The translations under genes were made by a program, and so were the position numbers. Of a stretch of 64,000 nt of DNA, positions 53,826 through 62,516 are shown one piece after another; within the stretch, counting starts at the first letter, position 1; every line of letters begins with the position of its first letter. The notes under the pieces are model-generated. The model was given only the letters and a program-made list of their open reading frames with translations. It did not search any database and was not told where the DNA came from. This DNA comes from Vibrio sp. S9_S30 (GTDB lineage: Bacteria; Pseudomonadota; Gammaproteobacteria; Enterobacterales; Vibrionaceae): positions 41,699-105,698 of the forward strand of contig NZ_JAAUWT010000018.1 of the NCBI RefSeq assembly GCF_014694455.1, given 5' to 3'.

Positions 53826-55061
53826 TCAACTCATAACGACACAATTTCGCCCTTTCTTCTTCGCTTGATATAGCGCCTCATCGGCTGCTTTGAGTACCTT
53901 CTTCGGGTGTTTGATTTCTGAGCTATCCGCAACGCCAATACTTATCGTTACATTGACTGTTTTCTCTGAATTGCTGGATCCACGCTTCTTTGTACCTAGT
54001 TTGTCGTTTTTAGGTCGATCGGAGCGATTTCGTACAATCATGTCGTAGCTTGCAACCTTTTCTCTTAATTCATCAAGAAAAGGTAAAGATTCATCCGAAG
54101 TTTTTCCTTTAAACAACACGGTAAACTCTTCTCCACCGTACCGATATACTTTGGCTTTTCCTTCGACTTTTTTCAGTGTTTTTGCCACCAAACGAAGTAC
54201 GTCATCTCCTGTATCATGTCCGTGGGTATCATTGAATTTCTTAAAGTGATCAACATCCAGCATAGCGATGGCGTAATGTCGTCCTAAATGCCCCATCTCA
54301 TTTTCGAGTGCTCTTCGGCTGGGTATTTCAGTAAGTTGGTCAATGAAAGCCAACGAATGACTCGTCGACATGATGTTGTATATAAGCAAGATGCCAGCGA
54401 GAGAGAAAAATACAGCAGATATATACGACAGTTGGAAAAATCCGAATGTAACGGTAGACAACAACAGACAGTTATAAACCGCGTAATCAAGCGCTTCTCG
54501 GCGTGTCAATACCATGATCGCTGACACACCAACAAAAATAACACTGTACAAAACAGCTAAAAATGGAAGCTTAGATACTTGTGGTATTGAAAATAAGATA
54601 CCTTCCCACAAATCATCCATCCCATTTTGTGAAAAGTGCTCAACAGTAATATATGCCCAACCTATAAACAGGCTGAGTAGGAACAAATAAGCTAGACCCG
54701 TTTTAGAAAAAAAACGCTTGTTTGGGAATAGGTAAACCGTCATACATGAGACTGGCATTAGAAATGCCAAGATTGAGAATTCTAGCTTGGTGGTTCCGAA
54801 ATTAAGTGGGACTTGTAGCCTTTCTTGTATCACTAAATATGCCAACATCATGGATACCGCTATCATACCCATTCGACCTTGATTGAAACTATGGCACAAA
54901 ATCAACGCGATAGAAAACAGCAAGTAAGGGAGAAAACCAATGGCCCCTTGGTTTTGATTGATAAGCGGGGTAAGTTGATCGATACCATAAAGAATGCCTG
55001 TCACCAAAAACAAAGGAAATAGGAATCGGACAAGGTTTGCGTTAATCGCAGGTAAAGTCAT
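53826..55061 (-). CDS. Membrane-bound diguanylate cyclase (GGDEF)
   Basis: The 411-residue protein has an N-terminal membrane region with about seven or eight helices (residues 10-235) and a cytoplasmic GGDEF domain with an intact RYGGEEF signature. It should synthesise c-di-GMP in response to an unknown membrane or external signal. A charged Ser/Lys-rich insertion of about 25 residues (KKRGSSNSEK) lies late in the cyclase domain and is unusual. No clear ribosome site precedes the ATG at 55061. It is a single gene. Confidence 0.88.
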   Translation of the reverse strand: MTLPAINANLVRFLFPLFLVTGILYGIDQLTPLINQNQGAIGFLPYLLFSIALILCHSFNQGRMGMIAVSMMLAYLVIQERLQVPLNFGTTKLEFSILAFLMPVSCMTVYLFPNKRFFSKTGLAYLFLLSLFIGWAYITVEHFSQNGMDDLWEGILFSIPQVSKLPFLAVLYSVIFVGVSAIMVLTRREALDYAVYNCLLLSTVTFGFFQLSYISAVFFSLAGILLIYNIMSTSHSLAFIDQLTEIPSRRALENEMGHLGRHYAIAMLDVDHFKKFNDTHGHDTGDDVLRLVAKTLKKVEGKAKVYRYGGEEFTVLFKGKTSDESLPFLDELREKVASYDMIVRNRSDRPKNDKLGTKKRGSSNSEKTVNVTISIGVADSSEIKHPKKVLKAADEALYQAKKKGRNCVVMS

Positions 55062-55320
55062 CTTGGTTCAAAAAGTTCGTCAACAGCAGCTACATATAGC
55101 TGGATCAGTATGTAGGAATAGAATACGTTTATTCACATAATTTCCAAGCGTTTTGCTAAACTTATTATGAAAAATAACGTACTACTGCTCATTTAGGCTA
55201 GTTTTTATGATACAAAAACATATAACTCGCTATGTCAGAGGCAAGTCCAAAGGAGTTGTTACTGCGTAAGCGGTTTATGTCGGAATAGACGTCATGATAG
55301 AAACGTAGGGAAGTACATAA

Positions 55321-55689
55321 ATGAAAATAAGCGTCGATGTGCATAACTATATGGAAACATTAGTCGGAAACCGTTTAGGAGAACCGGGCTATGCTGACCG
55401 TTATGATAGTGAGCAAGTTGCCGACTTAGCTTGTATTGCATTGAACCAATTACGACCAATTTATATTCGACACGATATAGATTTTTTGTCTGCTTTACCT
55501 GAAGAGCGCCTTGTCGTTTTGAGAAAGCAAGTCCAAGACGCGCTATTGGCTGCTGAAAGTATGATCAAAGAGGATCGCCGTAAACGAGCGGAAGATGCTA
55601 TCCCGGTTGTTTTTACCAAACCTAGACGGCATGATGACGATGAATTAGAGTGGTACGAAGTACCTATTCTTAAAAAGAAAGAAGACTAA
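55321..55689 (+). CDS. ComFB-like protein (late competence protein family)
   Basis: The 122-residue protein carries the ComFB pattern MKISVDVHNYMETLVGNRL at the N-terminus and CIALNQLRPIYIRHDIDFL at mid-length. Relatives bind c-di-GMP or c-di-AMP in some bacteria, a fact that fits the local density of c-di-GMP genes. It is probably co-transcribed with the HlyU-family gene nine bases downstream. Confidence 0.78.
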   Translation: MKISVDVHNYMETLVGNRLGEPGYADRYDSEQVADLACIALNQLRPIYIRHDIDFLSALPEERLVVLRKQVQDALLAAESMIKEDRRKRAEDAIPVVFTKPRRHDDDELEWYEVPILKKKED

Positions 55690-55698
55690 GGAGCAATT

Positions 55699-55980
55699 TT
55701 GGGACTCTTCTCTCGTTTATTTGGTGGTTCAAAGGAAACCGTTGTCCAAGAAGCTGAACCTGTTGAGTATAACGGCTATTTGATTTATCAAGAGCCAAAA
55801 TCTGAAGGGGGTCAGTACCGAATCGCCGGTCGGATAACCAAAACATTTGAATCTGGTGAAACCAAAACCCATACCTTTATTCGATCCGATGTTTTGGCCA
55901 CAGAGTCTGATGCCAATGAGTTCATGTTAAAAAAGGCGCAAATGTTTATAGACCAAATGGGCGACAATATTTTTACCTAA
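55699..55980 (+). CDS. HlyU-family small protein (PF10115)
   Basis: The 93-residue protein starts with a TTG at 55699, with TAAGGAG (55687-55693) at a good distance, and begins MGLFSRLFGG like other members. It is annotated 'transcriptional activator HlyU' in the family although it lacks a helix-turn-helix; the true HlyU is an ArsR-type protein. The motif IRSDVLATESDANEFMLKKAQ is conserved. Function is unknown. Confidence 0.8.
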   Translation: MGLFSRLFGGSKETVVQEAEPVEYNGYLIYQEPKSEGGQYRIAGRITKTFESGETKTHTFIRSDVLATESDANEFMLKKAQMFIDQMGDNIFT

Positions 55981-56024
55981 ATAGTTTTTTTGCAGCACAT
56001 CGAATTGATTTTAGTCACCTTTTT

Positions 56025-56065
56025 AAGAGCCATTAAGCAGTATGCTTAATGGCTCTTTCATTTAT
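56025..56065 (+). terminator. Intrinsic terminator after the HlyU-family gene
   Basis: GAGCCATTAAGC and GCTTAATGGCTC form a perfect 12-base stem with a five-base loop, followed by a T-rich stretch. Confidence 0.88.
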
Positions 56066-56265
56066 TTTTAAAAATTAAAAACTTTTTGAATGTTAGTAAC
56101 ATAACTGAATTAAATTGCGATAATTTTTTAAGATAAAGATGAGGCTTCTTCATTCCTTAACGTTATATCTAATGAAACTTAGTATTTTTATTCCGTTTAA
56201 GTTGAAGTTAATCTCATCGTTAGATATGAACTGATTGTTAATTGTGCATTTAGTAGGGAATAACT

Positions 56266-57819
56266 ATGCAAATTGGTGTGCCTAAAGAAACGCTCGCAGG
56301 TGAAAGGCGAGTAGCTGCGACGCCGAAAACGGTAGAGCAGTTGTTAAAGCTGGGATTTGATGTCTCGGTGGAGAGCCAAGCCGGGGTTCTGGCAAGTTTT
56401 GATGATGCAGCATTTGAATCGGCTGGCGCAACCGTCGTCTCAAAAGATGATGTTTGGAAAAGCGACCTGATTCTTAAAGTAAATGCTCCTCAAGTCGATC
56501 CTGAATCTGGCGTTGATGAATTTGATTTAATCAAAGAGGGGGCGAGCCTTGTCAGCTTTATTTGGCCTGCTCAAAATGAAGCCCTGATGGAGAAGTTATC
56601 CAGCAAAAACATCAATGTAATGGCGATGGATGCGGTACCAAGAATTTCACGTGCGCAAGCGCTTGATGCATTAAGTTCGATGGCAAATATCGCGGGGTAT
56701 CGCGCAGTAGTAGAAGCTGCACACGAATTTGGTCGCTTCTTTACCGGACAAATTACCGCAGCAGGCAAAGTACCTCCTGCCAAGGTATTGGTTGCTGGTG
56801 CCGGTGTGGCGGGGCTCGCAGCCATTGGGACCGCCGGTAGCTTAGGGGCTATTGTACGCGCATTCGATGTACGCCCTGAAGTCAAAGAGCAAGTCCAATC
56901 TATGGGCGCTGAATTCTTAGAAGTAGACTTCCAAGAGAATTCAGGCTCTGGGGATGGCTATGCGAAAGAAATGTCAGATGAATTTAATAAAAAGGCAGAA
57001 GAGCTTTATGCCGCTCAGGCTAAAGACGTCGATATCATTATTACGACGGCTCTCATTCCTGGTCGACCAGCCCCTAAACTGATTACAAAGGCGATGGTCG
57101 ATAGCATGAAATCGGGCAGCGTTATTGTCGATCTTGCAGCGGCAAACGGCGGTAACTGTGAATACACCGTAGCCGATGAGGTGATCACCACTCCTAATGG
57201 CGTAAGAATTGTTGGTTATACCGATATGGTCGGCAGACTTCCAACTCAATCCTCGCAGCTTTACGGAACCAATCTTGTTAACCTTCTAAAGCTTCTATGT
57301 AAAGAGAAAGACGGTAACATCGATATCAATTTTGAAGATGTCGTCTTAAGAGGGGTGACCGTAGTTAAAGAGGGCGAAATCACTTGGCCGGCTCCACCAA
57401 TACAGGTATCAGCACAACCAGAGGTAAAACCAAAAGTTCAACCGACACAAGCGGTTAAAGCAGAAGAACCAACATCACCAGTGAAAAAGGTAGCAGCTTT
57501 AGCCATTGGAGTCGGCGCTTTTGCATGGGTGGCCTCTGTCGCTCCAGCCGCATTCCTTGCGCACTTTACGGTATTTGTCTTAGCGTGCGTTGTAGGCTAT
57601 TACGTCGTTTGGAATGTGTCGCATTCACTTCATACTCCATTGATGTCCGTTACGAATGCAATCTCTGGAATCATCGTTGTAGGCGCTTTATTGCAAATTG
57701 GGCAAGGAAGTGGGGTTGTTACCTTCTTGTCTTTCGTCGCCGTTCTTATTGCAAGCATTAATATATTTGGTGGTTTTACCGTCACCAAACGTATGCTTGA
57801 AATGTTCCGTAAAGACTAA
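56266..57819 (+). CDS. pntA: NAD(P) transhydrogenase, alpha subunit
   Basis: The 517-residue subunit has the NAD(H)-binding domain dI (about 1-370; MQIGVPKETLAGERRVAATP, GAGVAGLAAIGTAGSLGA) and, after a linker, four membrane helices. With PntB it drives NADP reduction by proton flow. The gap to pntB is 14 bases with a ribosome site. Sequence features and length are standard for the E. coli type. Confidence 0.95.
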   Translation: MQIGVPKETLAGERRVAATPKTVEQLLKLGFDVSVESQAGVLASFDDAAFESAGATVVSKDDVWKSDLILKVNAPQVDPESGVDEFDLIKEGASLVSFIWPAQNEALMEKLSSKNINVMAMDAVPRISRAQALDALSSMANIAGYRAVVEAAHEFGRFFTGQITAAGKVPPAKVLVAGAGVAGLAAIGTAGSLGAIVRAFDVRPEVKEQVQSMGAEFLEVDFQENSGSGDGYAKEMSDEFNKKAEELYAAQAKDVDIIITTALIPGRPAPKLITKAMVDSMKSGSVIVDLAAANGGNCEYTVADEVITTPNGVRIVGYTDMVGRLPTQSSQLYGTNLVNLLKLLCKEKDGNIDINFEDVVLRGVTVVKEGEITWPAPPIQVSAQPEVKPKVQPTQAVKAEEPTSPVKKVAALAIGVGAFAWVASVAPAAFLAHFTVFVLACVVGYYVVWNVSHSLHTPLMSVTNAISGIIVVGALLQIGQGSGVVTFLSFVAVLIASINIFGGFTVTKRMLEMFRKD

Positions 57820-57833
57820 AGGAGAGTAATCAC

Positions 57834-59228
57834 ATGTCTGCAGGATTAGTACAAGCCGCATACATTGTCGCCGCAATACTCTTTATCATGAGTTTAGCGG
57901 GGCTATCTAAGCAAGAATCTGCGAGAGCAGGTAACTATTATGGCATTGCTGGTATGGCAATAGCCCTTATCGCAACCATTTTTGGACCTGATACCTCCGG
58001 TGTTGTCTGGATCATTCTGGCCATGGTTATTGGTGGTGGTATTGGTATTCATTATGCCAAAAAGGTTGAAATGACCGAAATGCCCGAATTAGTAGCCATA
58101 TTACACAGCTTTGTTGGTATGGCTGCTGTTTTGGTTGGCTACAACAGCTACATCGCACCACCGGCTATAGACGTTGCTGACGTTGATGCACAAGCAAAGC
58201 ACGTTATCCACTTAGTTGAAGTATTTTTAGGTGTCTTCATTGGTGCAGTGACATTTACCGGTTCAGTAGTTGCGTTTGGTAAATTACGTGGCGTCATTAA
58301 TTCGTCTGCACTGAATTTACCTCATAAGCACAAATTGAACTTGGCCGCGTTAGTCGTATCGGCATATTTGCTGGTTCATTTTGTCGAAGCCGATGGAAGC
58401 ATGTTTGCACTTATTCTCATGACGCTCATTGCTTTTGTATTTGGCTATCACCTCGTTGCATCAATAGGTGGCGCTGATATGCCAGTTGTTGTATCGATGC
58501 TCAATTCCTATTCTGGTTGGGCGGCAGCGGCAGCAGGTTTCATGCTAGCAAACGATCTTCTGATTGTAACGGGAGCACTTGTAGGCTCTTCCGGTGCCAT
58601 TCTCTCATACATTATGTGTAAAGCGATGAATCGATCTTTTATCAGCGTCATTGCAGGTGGGTTTGGTCAGGAAGTTTCGGTTCCTACCGGTGATGAAGAG
58701 CAAGGCGAGCATACTGAAACTTCAGCGGAAGAAGTAGCTGAAATGCTTAAAAACTCTAAGTCAGTTATCATTACACCGGGATATGGAATGGCGGTAGCTC
58801 AAGCTCAATATCCAGTTCATGAAATAACTGAGAAATTGCGAGCGCATGGCGTAGAAGTTCGTTTTGGTATTCATCCTGTAGCGGGTCGATTACCAGGGCA
58901 TATGAACGTTTTGTTGGCAGAGGCTAAAGTCCCATACGATATCGTTCTTGAAATGGATGAGATCAATGATGACTTCCCAGAAACAGATACTGTTTTGGTG
59001 ATTGGTGCAAACGATACGGTTAACCCCGCAGCACAAGAAGATCCAAACAGCCCAATAGCGGGAATGCCAGTACTTGAAGTATGGAATGCCCAAAATGTTA
59101 TTGTCTTTAAACGTTCAATGAATACGGGCTATGCTGGTGTGCAAAACCCCTTATTCTATAAAGACAACACTCAAATGCTCTTCGGGGATGCCAAAGAGTC
59201 TTGTGTGCAAATATCTTCTCACTTGTAA
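57834..59228 (+). CDS. pntB: NAD(P) transhydrogenase, beta subunit
   Basis: The 464-residue subunit has about eight to nine membrane helices (to about residue 260) and a C-terminal NADP-binding domain dIII with GYGMAVAQAQYPVHEI, RFGIHPVAGRLPGHMNVLLAEA (in part) and DTVNPAAQEDPNSPIAGMP. It completes the enzyme. Upstream of vxrA in V. cholerae the same pair occurs, as far as I recall. Confidence 0.95.
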   Translation: MSAGLVQAAYIVAAILFIMSLAGLSKQESARAGNYYGIAGMAIALIATIFGPDTSGVVWIILAMVIGGGIGIHYAKKVEMTEMPELVAILHSFVGMAAVLVGYNSYIAPPAIDVADVDAQAKHVIHLVEVFLGVFIGAVTFTGSVVAFGKLRGVINSSALNLPHKHKLNLAALVVSAYLLVHFVEADGSMFALILMTLIAFVFGYHLVASIGGADMPVVVSMLNSYSGWAAAAAGFMLANDLLIVTGALVGSSGAILSYIMCKAMNRSFISVIAGGFGQEVSVPTGDEEQGEHTETSAEEVAEMLKNSKSVIITPGYGMAVAQAQYPVHEITEKLRAHGVEVRFGIHPVAGRLPGHMNVLLAEAKVPYDIVLEMDEINDDFPETDTVLVIGANDTVNPAAQEDPNSPIAGMPVLEVWNAQNVIVFKRSMNTGYAGVQNPLFYKDNTQMLFGDAKESCVQISSHL

Positions 59229-59249
59229 TAGAATCTAAATCTCGTTGGT

Positions 59250-59279
59250 AAAGGGGAGCTCGCGCTTCCCTTTTTATTT
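59250..59279 (+). terminator. Intrinsic terminator of pntAB
   Basis: AAAGGGGAGC pairs with GCTTCCCTTT (one mismatch) across a short CG-rich loop, followed by TTATTTT. Confidence 0.82.
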
Positions 59280-59295
59280 TGCTCAACATCAGTAT

Positions 59296-59308
59296 GTGAC
59301 ATTGTCAC
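59296..59308. promoter_or_regulatory. matS site, copy 6
   Basis: GTGACATTGTCAC fits the consensus. It is intergenic, between the pntB terminator and vxrA. Confidence 0.82.
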
Positions 59309-59454
59309 TAAGTGTGGAAACTGTAAACAATTCTGATTATAAACGTCGCGAATGTCAGTAATTGGTTAATAACGATGGGATGCAGTTATAATCACATTCT
59401 CATTAGTGTTATATTGCCAGCTTACTTATAGATGCCATAGAGAACGAAACAGCT

Positions 59455-60900
59455 TTGCTAAGAAATATCGTATATTTGACTTTAGGCTGTGTTTTTACAT
59501 CCGCAGTTTACGCACAAAGCTTGCCAGAAAGAATTGAAGAATTTAAAAGTCAATTTGATACCTCTCAGGCAATTGATTCCTATGACATGCGCATCATTCA
59601 GTCTGATTTCCCAAATAAACTTCTAACACCTGAATCGATGCTACCTCAAACATCGAATTATCCTCTAAAAGATATACAAAGGTTGTACAGCCTATCTGAA
59701 ACATGCAAAGGCAAGCTCCCGTTGAGTCCGCTGATCACCGAGCCTCTTGTTTTTACGCGCGCTATTTGTAAGGGGACCAAGTTACCCATTAAATGGTTTG
59801 CCCGCTCTGGCTTAATTCACCCCGGTGGTGGTACTTACGCAGCACGCTACGCTGAAACACATCCAGATATGTATGAACAATTAAAGGACTACATGCATAT
59901 TGCAGAGCGTCCAGAATCAAATGCATCAAGTTTACTAGGTAAGCTACAGCGCATGGATTACGTCACTATGAAGGCGTTACTCTCAGGTTCTGAAATGTTA
60001 ATGCATGATAGTGAACTTTGGCTCCGACATGGTGACCAATATCTAATATTTCCTCAAGATTTGTGGGAAACATTACTGAAACAGCAAGAAATAAAAGCGA
60101 CGCTATATAGTGGTAAAGATAACTGTTTTGTTAAAAGCGGGAATATTTGTTGGGAAGTAGAAAACCAATCAGACTTGCTGTTGAACGTCATGATTGGGCT
60201 CGCGATATTCAATATTGCTTTGATTCTTGGCTGGGCCGTTACTCGTTGGAACAGTAAGCGCAAAGAAATGCAAAGTAGAATGTTGGTTTTGCAGATTCTG
60301 ACCCACGAACTTCGCACACCGATAGCGAGCCTCTCACTCACAGTAGAAGGGTTTAGAAGGGAGTTTGAAAACCTGCCTGAAACCGTATACGACGAGTTTA
60401 GACGATTGTGTGAAGATTCTAGACGATTACGTCAATTGGCGGAAGCAAGTAAAGACTATTTACAATCAGATAATCAGCAGCTTTCCAGCGAATGGCTTCC
60501 TTCTGTAAAGGAATGGTTAGATTTCAGATTTGAAGAATTAGAGCAATCAATACATATAGAGCTGGATAAAGACAGCGCCATAAAAGTGAATATCTATTGG
60601 CTAGGTACATGCTTAGAGAACCTTGTTAACAACGCCGTCAAATATGGCGTTGCACCTGTTGTTTTAAGTGTTAAGACAAAAAAAAATTGTGCGATTTTTA
60701 AGGTTACCGACCAAGGTAATTTAACTAAGAAAGATTGGAAGACACTTCGAAAGCCTTTTGTGAGTAAAAGTGGACTTGGGCTAGGTTTGACGATTGTTGA
60801 GTCAATGGTTGAACGAATGGGAGGCAAAATGTCTCTTCAAGGCCCACCAACAACATTTATATTGGAGATACCCTGTGAAACAGACACTGCTTCTAGTTGA
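59455..60900 (+). CDS. vxrA: VxrA, envelope-stress sensor histidine kinase (DUF3404 sensor)
   Basis: The 481-residue kinase starts at TTG 59455; no in-frame ATG precedes the signal-like N-terminus. After the signal (to AQS) comes a periplasmic sensor (about 22-235, the DUF3404 type known in VxrA) with cysteines that may pair. A membrane helix (about 240-262) follows, then HisKA with H284 in LTHELRTPIASLS, and an ATPase domain (NLVNNAVKYG, SGLGLGLTIVE). In V. cholerae VxrA (WigK) responds to cell-wall damage and controls type VI secretion and envelope genes. It is the first gene of the vxr operon; the response regulator overlaps its end by 26 bases. Confidence 0.88.
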   Translation: MLRNIVYLTLGCVFTSAVYAQSLPERIEEFKSQFDTSQAIDSYDMRIIQSDFPNKLLTPESMLPQTSNYPLKDIQRLYSLSETCKGKLPLSPLITEPLVFTRAICKGTKLPIKWFARSGLIHPGGGTYAARYAETHPDMYEQLKDYMHIAERPESNASSLLGKLQRMDYVTMKALLSGSEMLMHDSELWLRHGDQYLIFPQDLWETLLKQQEIKATLYSGKDNCFVKSGNICWEVENQSDLLLNVMIGLAIFNIALILGWAVTRWNSKRKEMQSRMLVLQILTHELRTPIASLSLTVEGFRREFENLPETVYDEFRRLCEDSRRLRQLAEASKDYLQSDNQQLSSEWLPSVKEWLDFRFEELEQSIHIELDKDSAIKVNIYWLGTCLENLVNNAVKYGVAPVVLSVKTKKNCAIFKVTDQGNLTKKDWKTLRKPFVSKSGLGLGLTIVESMVERMGGKMSLQGPPTTFILEIPCETDTASS

Positions 60901-61534
60901 AGATGATAAAAACTTAGCGGATGGATTACTTGTTAGCCTAGAGCAAGCAGGATACGAATGTCACCACGCTGAAACCATTTCTGAAGTAAGCCCATTATGG
61001 GAGAAAGCTGACCTAGTCATTTTAGACAGGCAACTGCCAGATGGTGATTCCGTAAGCCATTTGCCAGAATGGAAAAAGATAAAACAAGTCCCTGTGATTT
61101 TGTTGACTGCTTTAGTGTCCGTAAAGGACAAAGTGAATGGGCTCGACGCTGGTGCAAATGATTATCTGACAAAGCCTTTTGCGGAAGCGGAGTTATTTGC
61201 CCGTATTCGCGCACAAATGAGAGGTCCAGATGGTGAAGAATATGATGACTCTCGCGTAATAACAGAGCATTTAATCATTGACAAAAATACTCGTGATGTC
61301 ATCTACAAAAGCGAAAATATAACGTTAACTCGAACCGAGTTTGATCTTCTTTTGTTTTTGGCAACCAACTTAGGACGCGTTTTCACAAGAGATGAACTGC
61401 TTGACCATGTATGGGGGTACAATCACTTCCCCACAACTCGAACAGTCGATACACACGTACTGCAACTTAGACAAAAATTGCCGGGCATTGACATTGAAAC
61501 ATTGCGCGGTGTTGGATATAAGATGAAGAGCTAA
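60875..61534 (+). CDS. vxrB: VxrB, OmpR-type response regulator
   Basis: The 219-residue regulator starts at GTG 60875 (GGAGA upstream). A longer in-frame extension to 60794 exists, but it is only the end of the vxrA reading region. The receiver has phospho-acceptor D51 (VILDRQLPDG) and Lys in YLTKPF, followed by an OmpR winged helix (TRTEFDLLLFLATN to RTVDTHVLQLRQKLPG). It partners VxrA. In V. cholerae VxrB activates wall synthesis and T6SS genes; the same is probable here. Confidence 0.9.
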   Translation: MKQTLLLVEDDKNLADGLLVSLEQAGYECHHAETISEVSPLWEKADLVILDRQLPDGDSVSHLPEWKKIKQVPVILLTALVSVKDKVNGLDAGANDYLTKPFAEAELFARIRAQMRGPDGEEYDDSRVITEHLIIDKNTRDVIYKSENITLTRTEFDLLLFLATNLGRVFTRDELLDHVWGYNHFPTTRTVDTHVLQLRQKLPGIDIETLRGVGYKMKS

Positions 61535-62403
61535 TGTTTCGTCATATACTTACGGGGTTAATTTGTGTTTTACCAATAACTGCTCACTCAGCTAATCAGT
61601 GGTTTGAGCAGCAAACCTCACTGACAAGTGCGCACCAAAAATTACTAGAAGATGACTTGGAAGGAGCATTCTCCGCGATAGTTGAAGTATGGCAACAAAA
61701 CCCATCTAAATACGTTGCCAATCACCTTGATCAATTGTTCCTTAAATCTATCGAGCGGGATTGTGGTCGTTCTTTAAACGCCGAGGGATTGCCGGACTGG
61801 ATTGATGAAGTTGTTATTCGTCGTCAGATGATTCAATCTCCGGGTAGAAATAACTCAAGTGTCATCGTCGATGTACTGGGAAACAAAGAAATTGAGTCTA
61901 TTGAATTCGATCGCTGGGGTGAGCAAAGTGTGTCAAACGAGTCGTCATTTGACAAACTCAGCTCCGAATCGTCTAAACAAGCGATATTCCAGAAACGGTA
62001 TAGCTTAAATAAGCGATTAGCTAGCGGTTTGTACCTTTTAAAGATCAAGCCAGTAAACGAGGAGTCTTGGGTTACGTGGGTAGTCATGTCGGAACCGCAA
62101 GCGAAGCAAATTGTACGTTGGCAATCGAAGGACAATTGGAAAGTAGAAAAAACAGGCCTTTTAAATAAGCATTGTCCGTTGCCAGTGCTCAACATTTCAC
62201 TTTTCGACTTTCTTGAAGGGAAATATCAGAAGGTATGGTCCCAAGAATATGAAAGTGATTACCCTAGCTCAATACCGTTAAGAGACCTAGACCCGGATAG
62301 ATATGTACTAGCCGTTTCTATCACACATCGTCGATGGCAAGGTGCCGTTTCCATTGAAGATCAACAGGTAATTAGTAAAACCTACGATATTTCGGTGGAT
62401 TAA
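61534..62403 (+). CDS. vxrC: VxrC, DUF2861 family periplasmic protein
   Basis: The 289-residue protein has a signal peptide (MFRHILTGLICVLPITAHSA). No enzymatic motif is visible. The start overlaps the vxrB stop (TAATG). The family is restricted mostly to vibrios and always sits in this operon as far as I recall; its role is not well known but it is part of the VxrAB output. Two cysteines (RDCG and KHCP) could form a disulfide. Confidence 0.8.
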   Translation: MFRHILTGLICVLPITAHSANQWFEQQTSLTSAHQKLLEDDLEGAFSAIVEVWQQNPSKYVANHLDQLFLKSIERDCGRSLNAEGLPDWIDEVVIRRQMIQSPGRNNSSVIVDVLGNKEIESIEFDRWGEQSVSNESSFDKLSSESSKQAIFQKRYSLNKRLASGLYLLKIKPVNEESWVTWVVMSEPQAKQIVRWQSKDNWKVEKTGLLNKHCPLPVLNISLFDFLEGKYQKVWSQEYESDYPSSIPLRDLDPDRYVLAVSITHRRWQGAVSIEDQQVISKTYDISVD

Positions 62404-62442
62404 TAACACTAAAGATCTGATAATTTAAGCCGATAACGATCA

Positions 62443-62516
62443 AAAGGACAATGTTACGGTTTGATTATGAAAAAAATCGGTTTATCCACAACTATCGCAC
62501 TCGCAGTAGCAACTAG
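62443..62516 (+). other. Short overlapping reading frame in the vxrD leader
   Basis: A good ribosome site, AAAGGA (62443-62448), lies before an ATG at 62451. That ATG opens a frame of only 21 codons, ending at 62516 inside vxrD in another frame. The vxrD start (62467) itself has a poor ribosome site. It could be a translational leader or chance. Confidence 0.35.
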
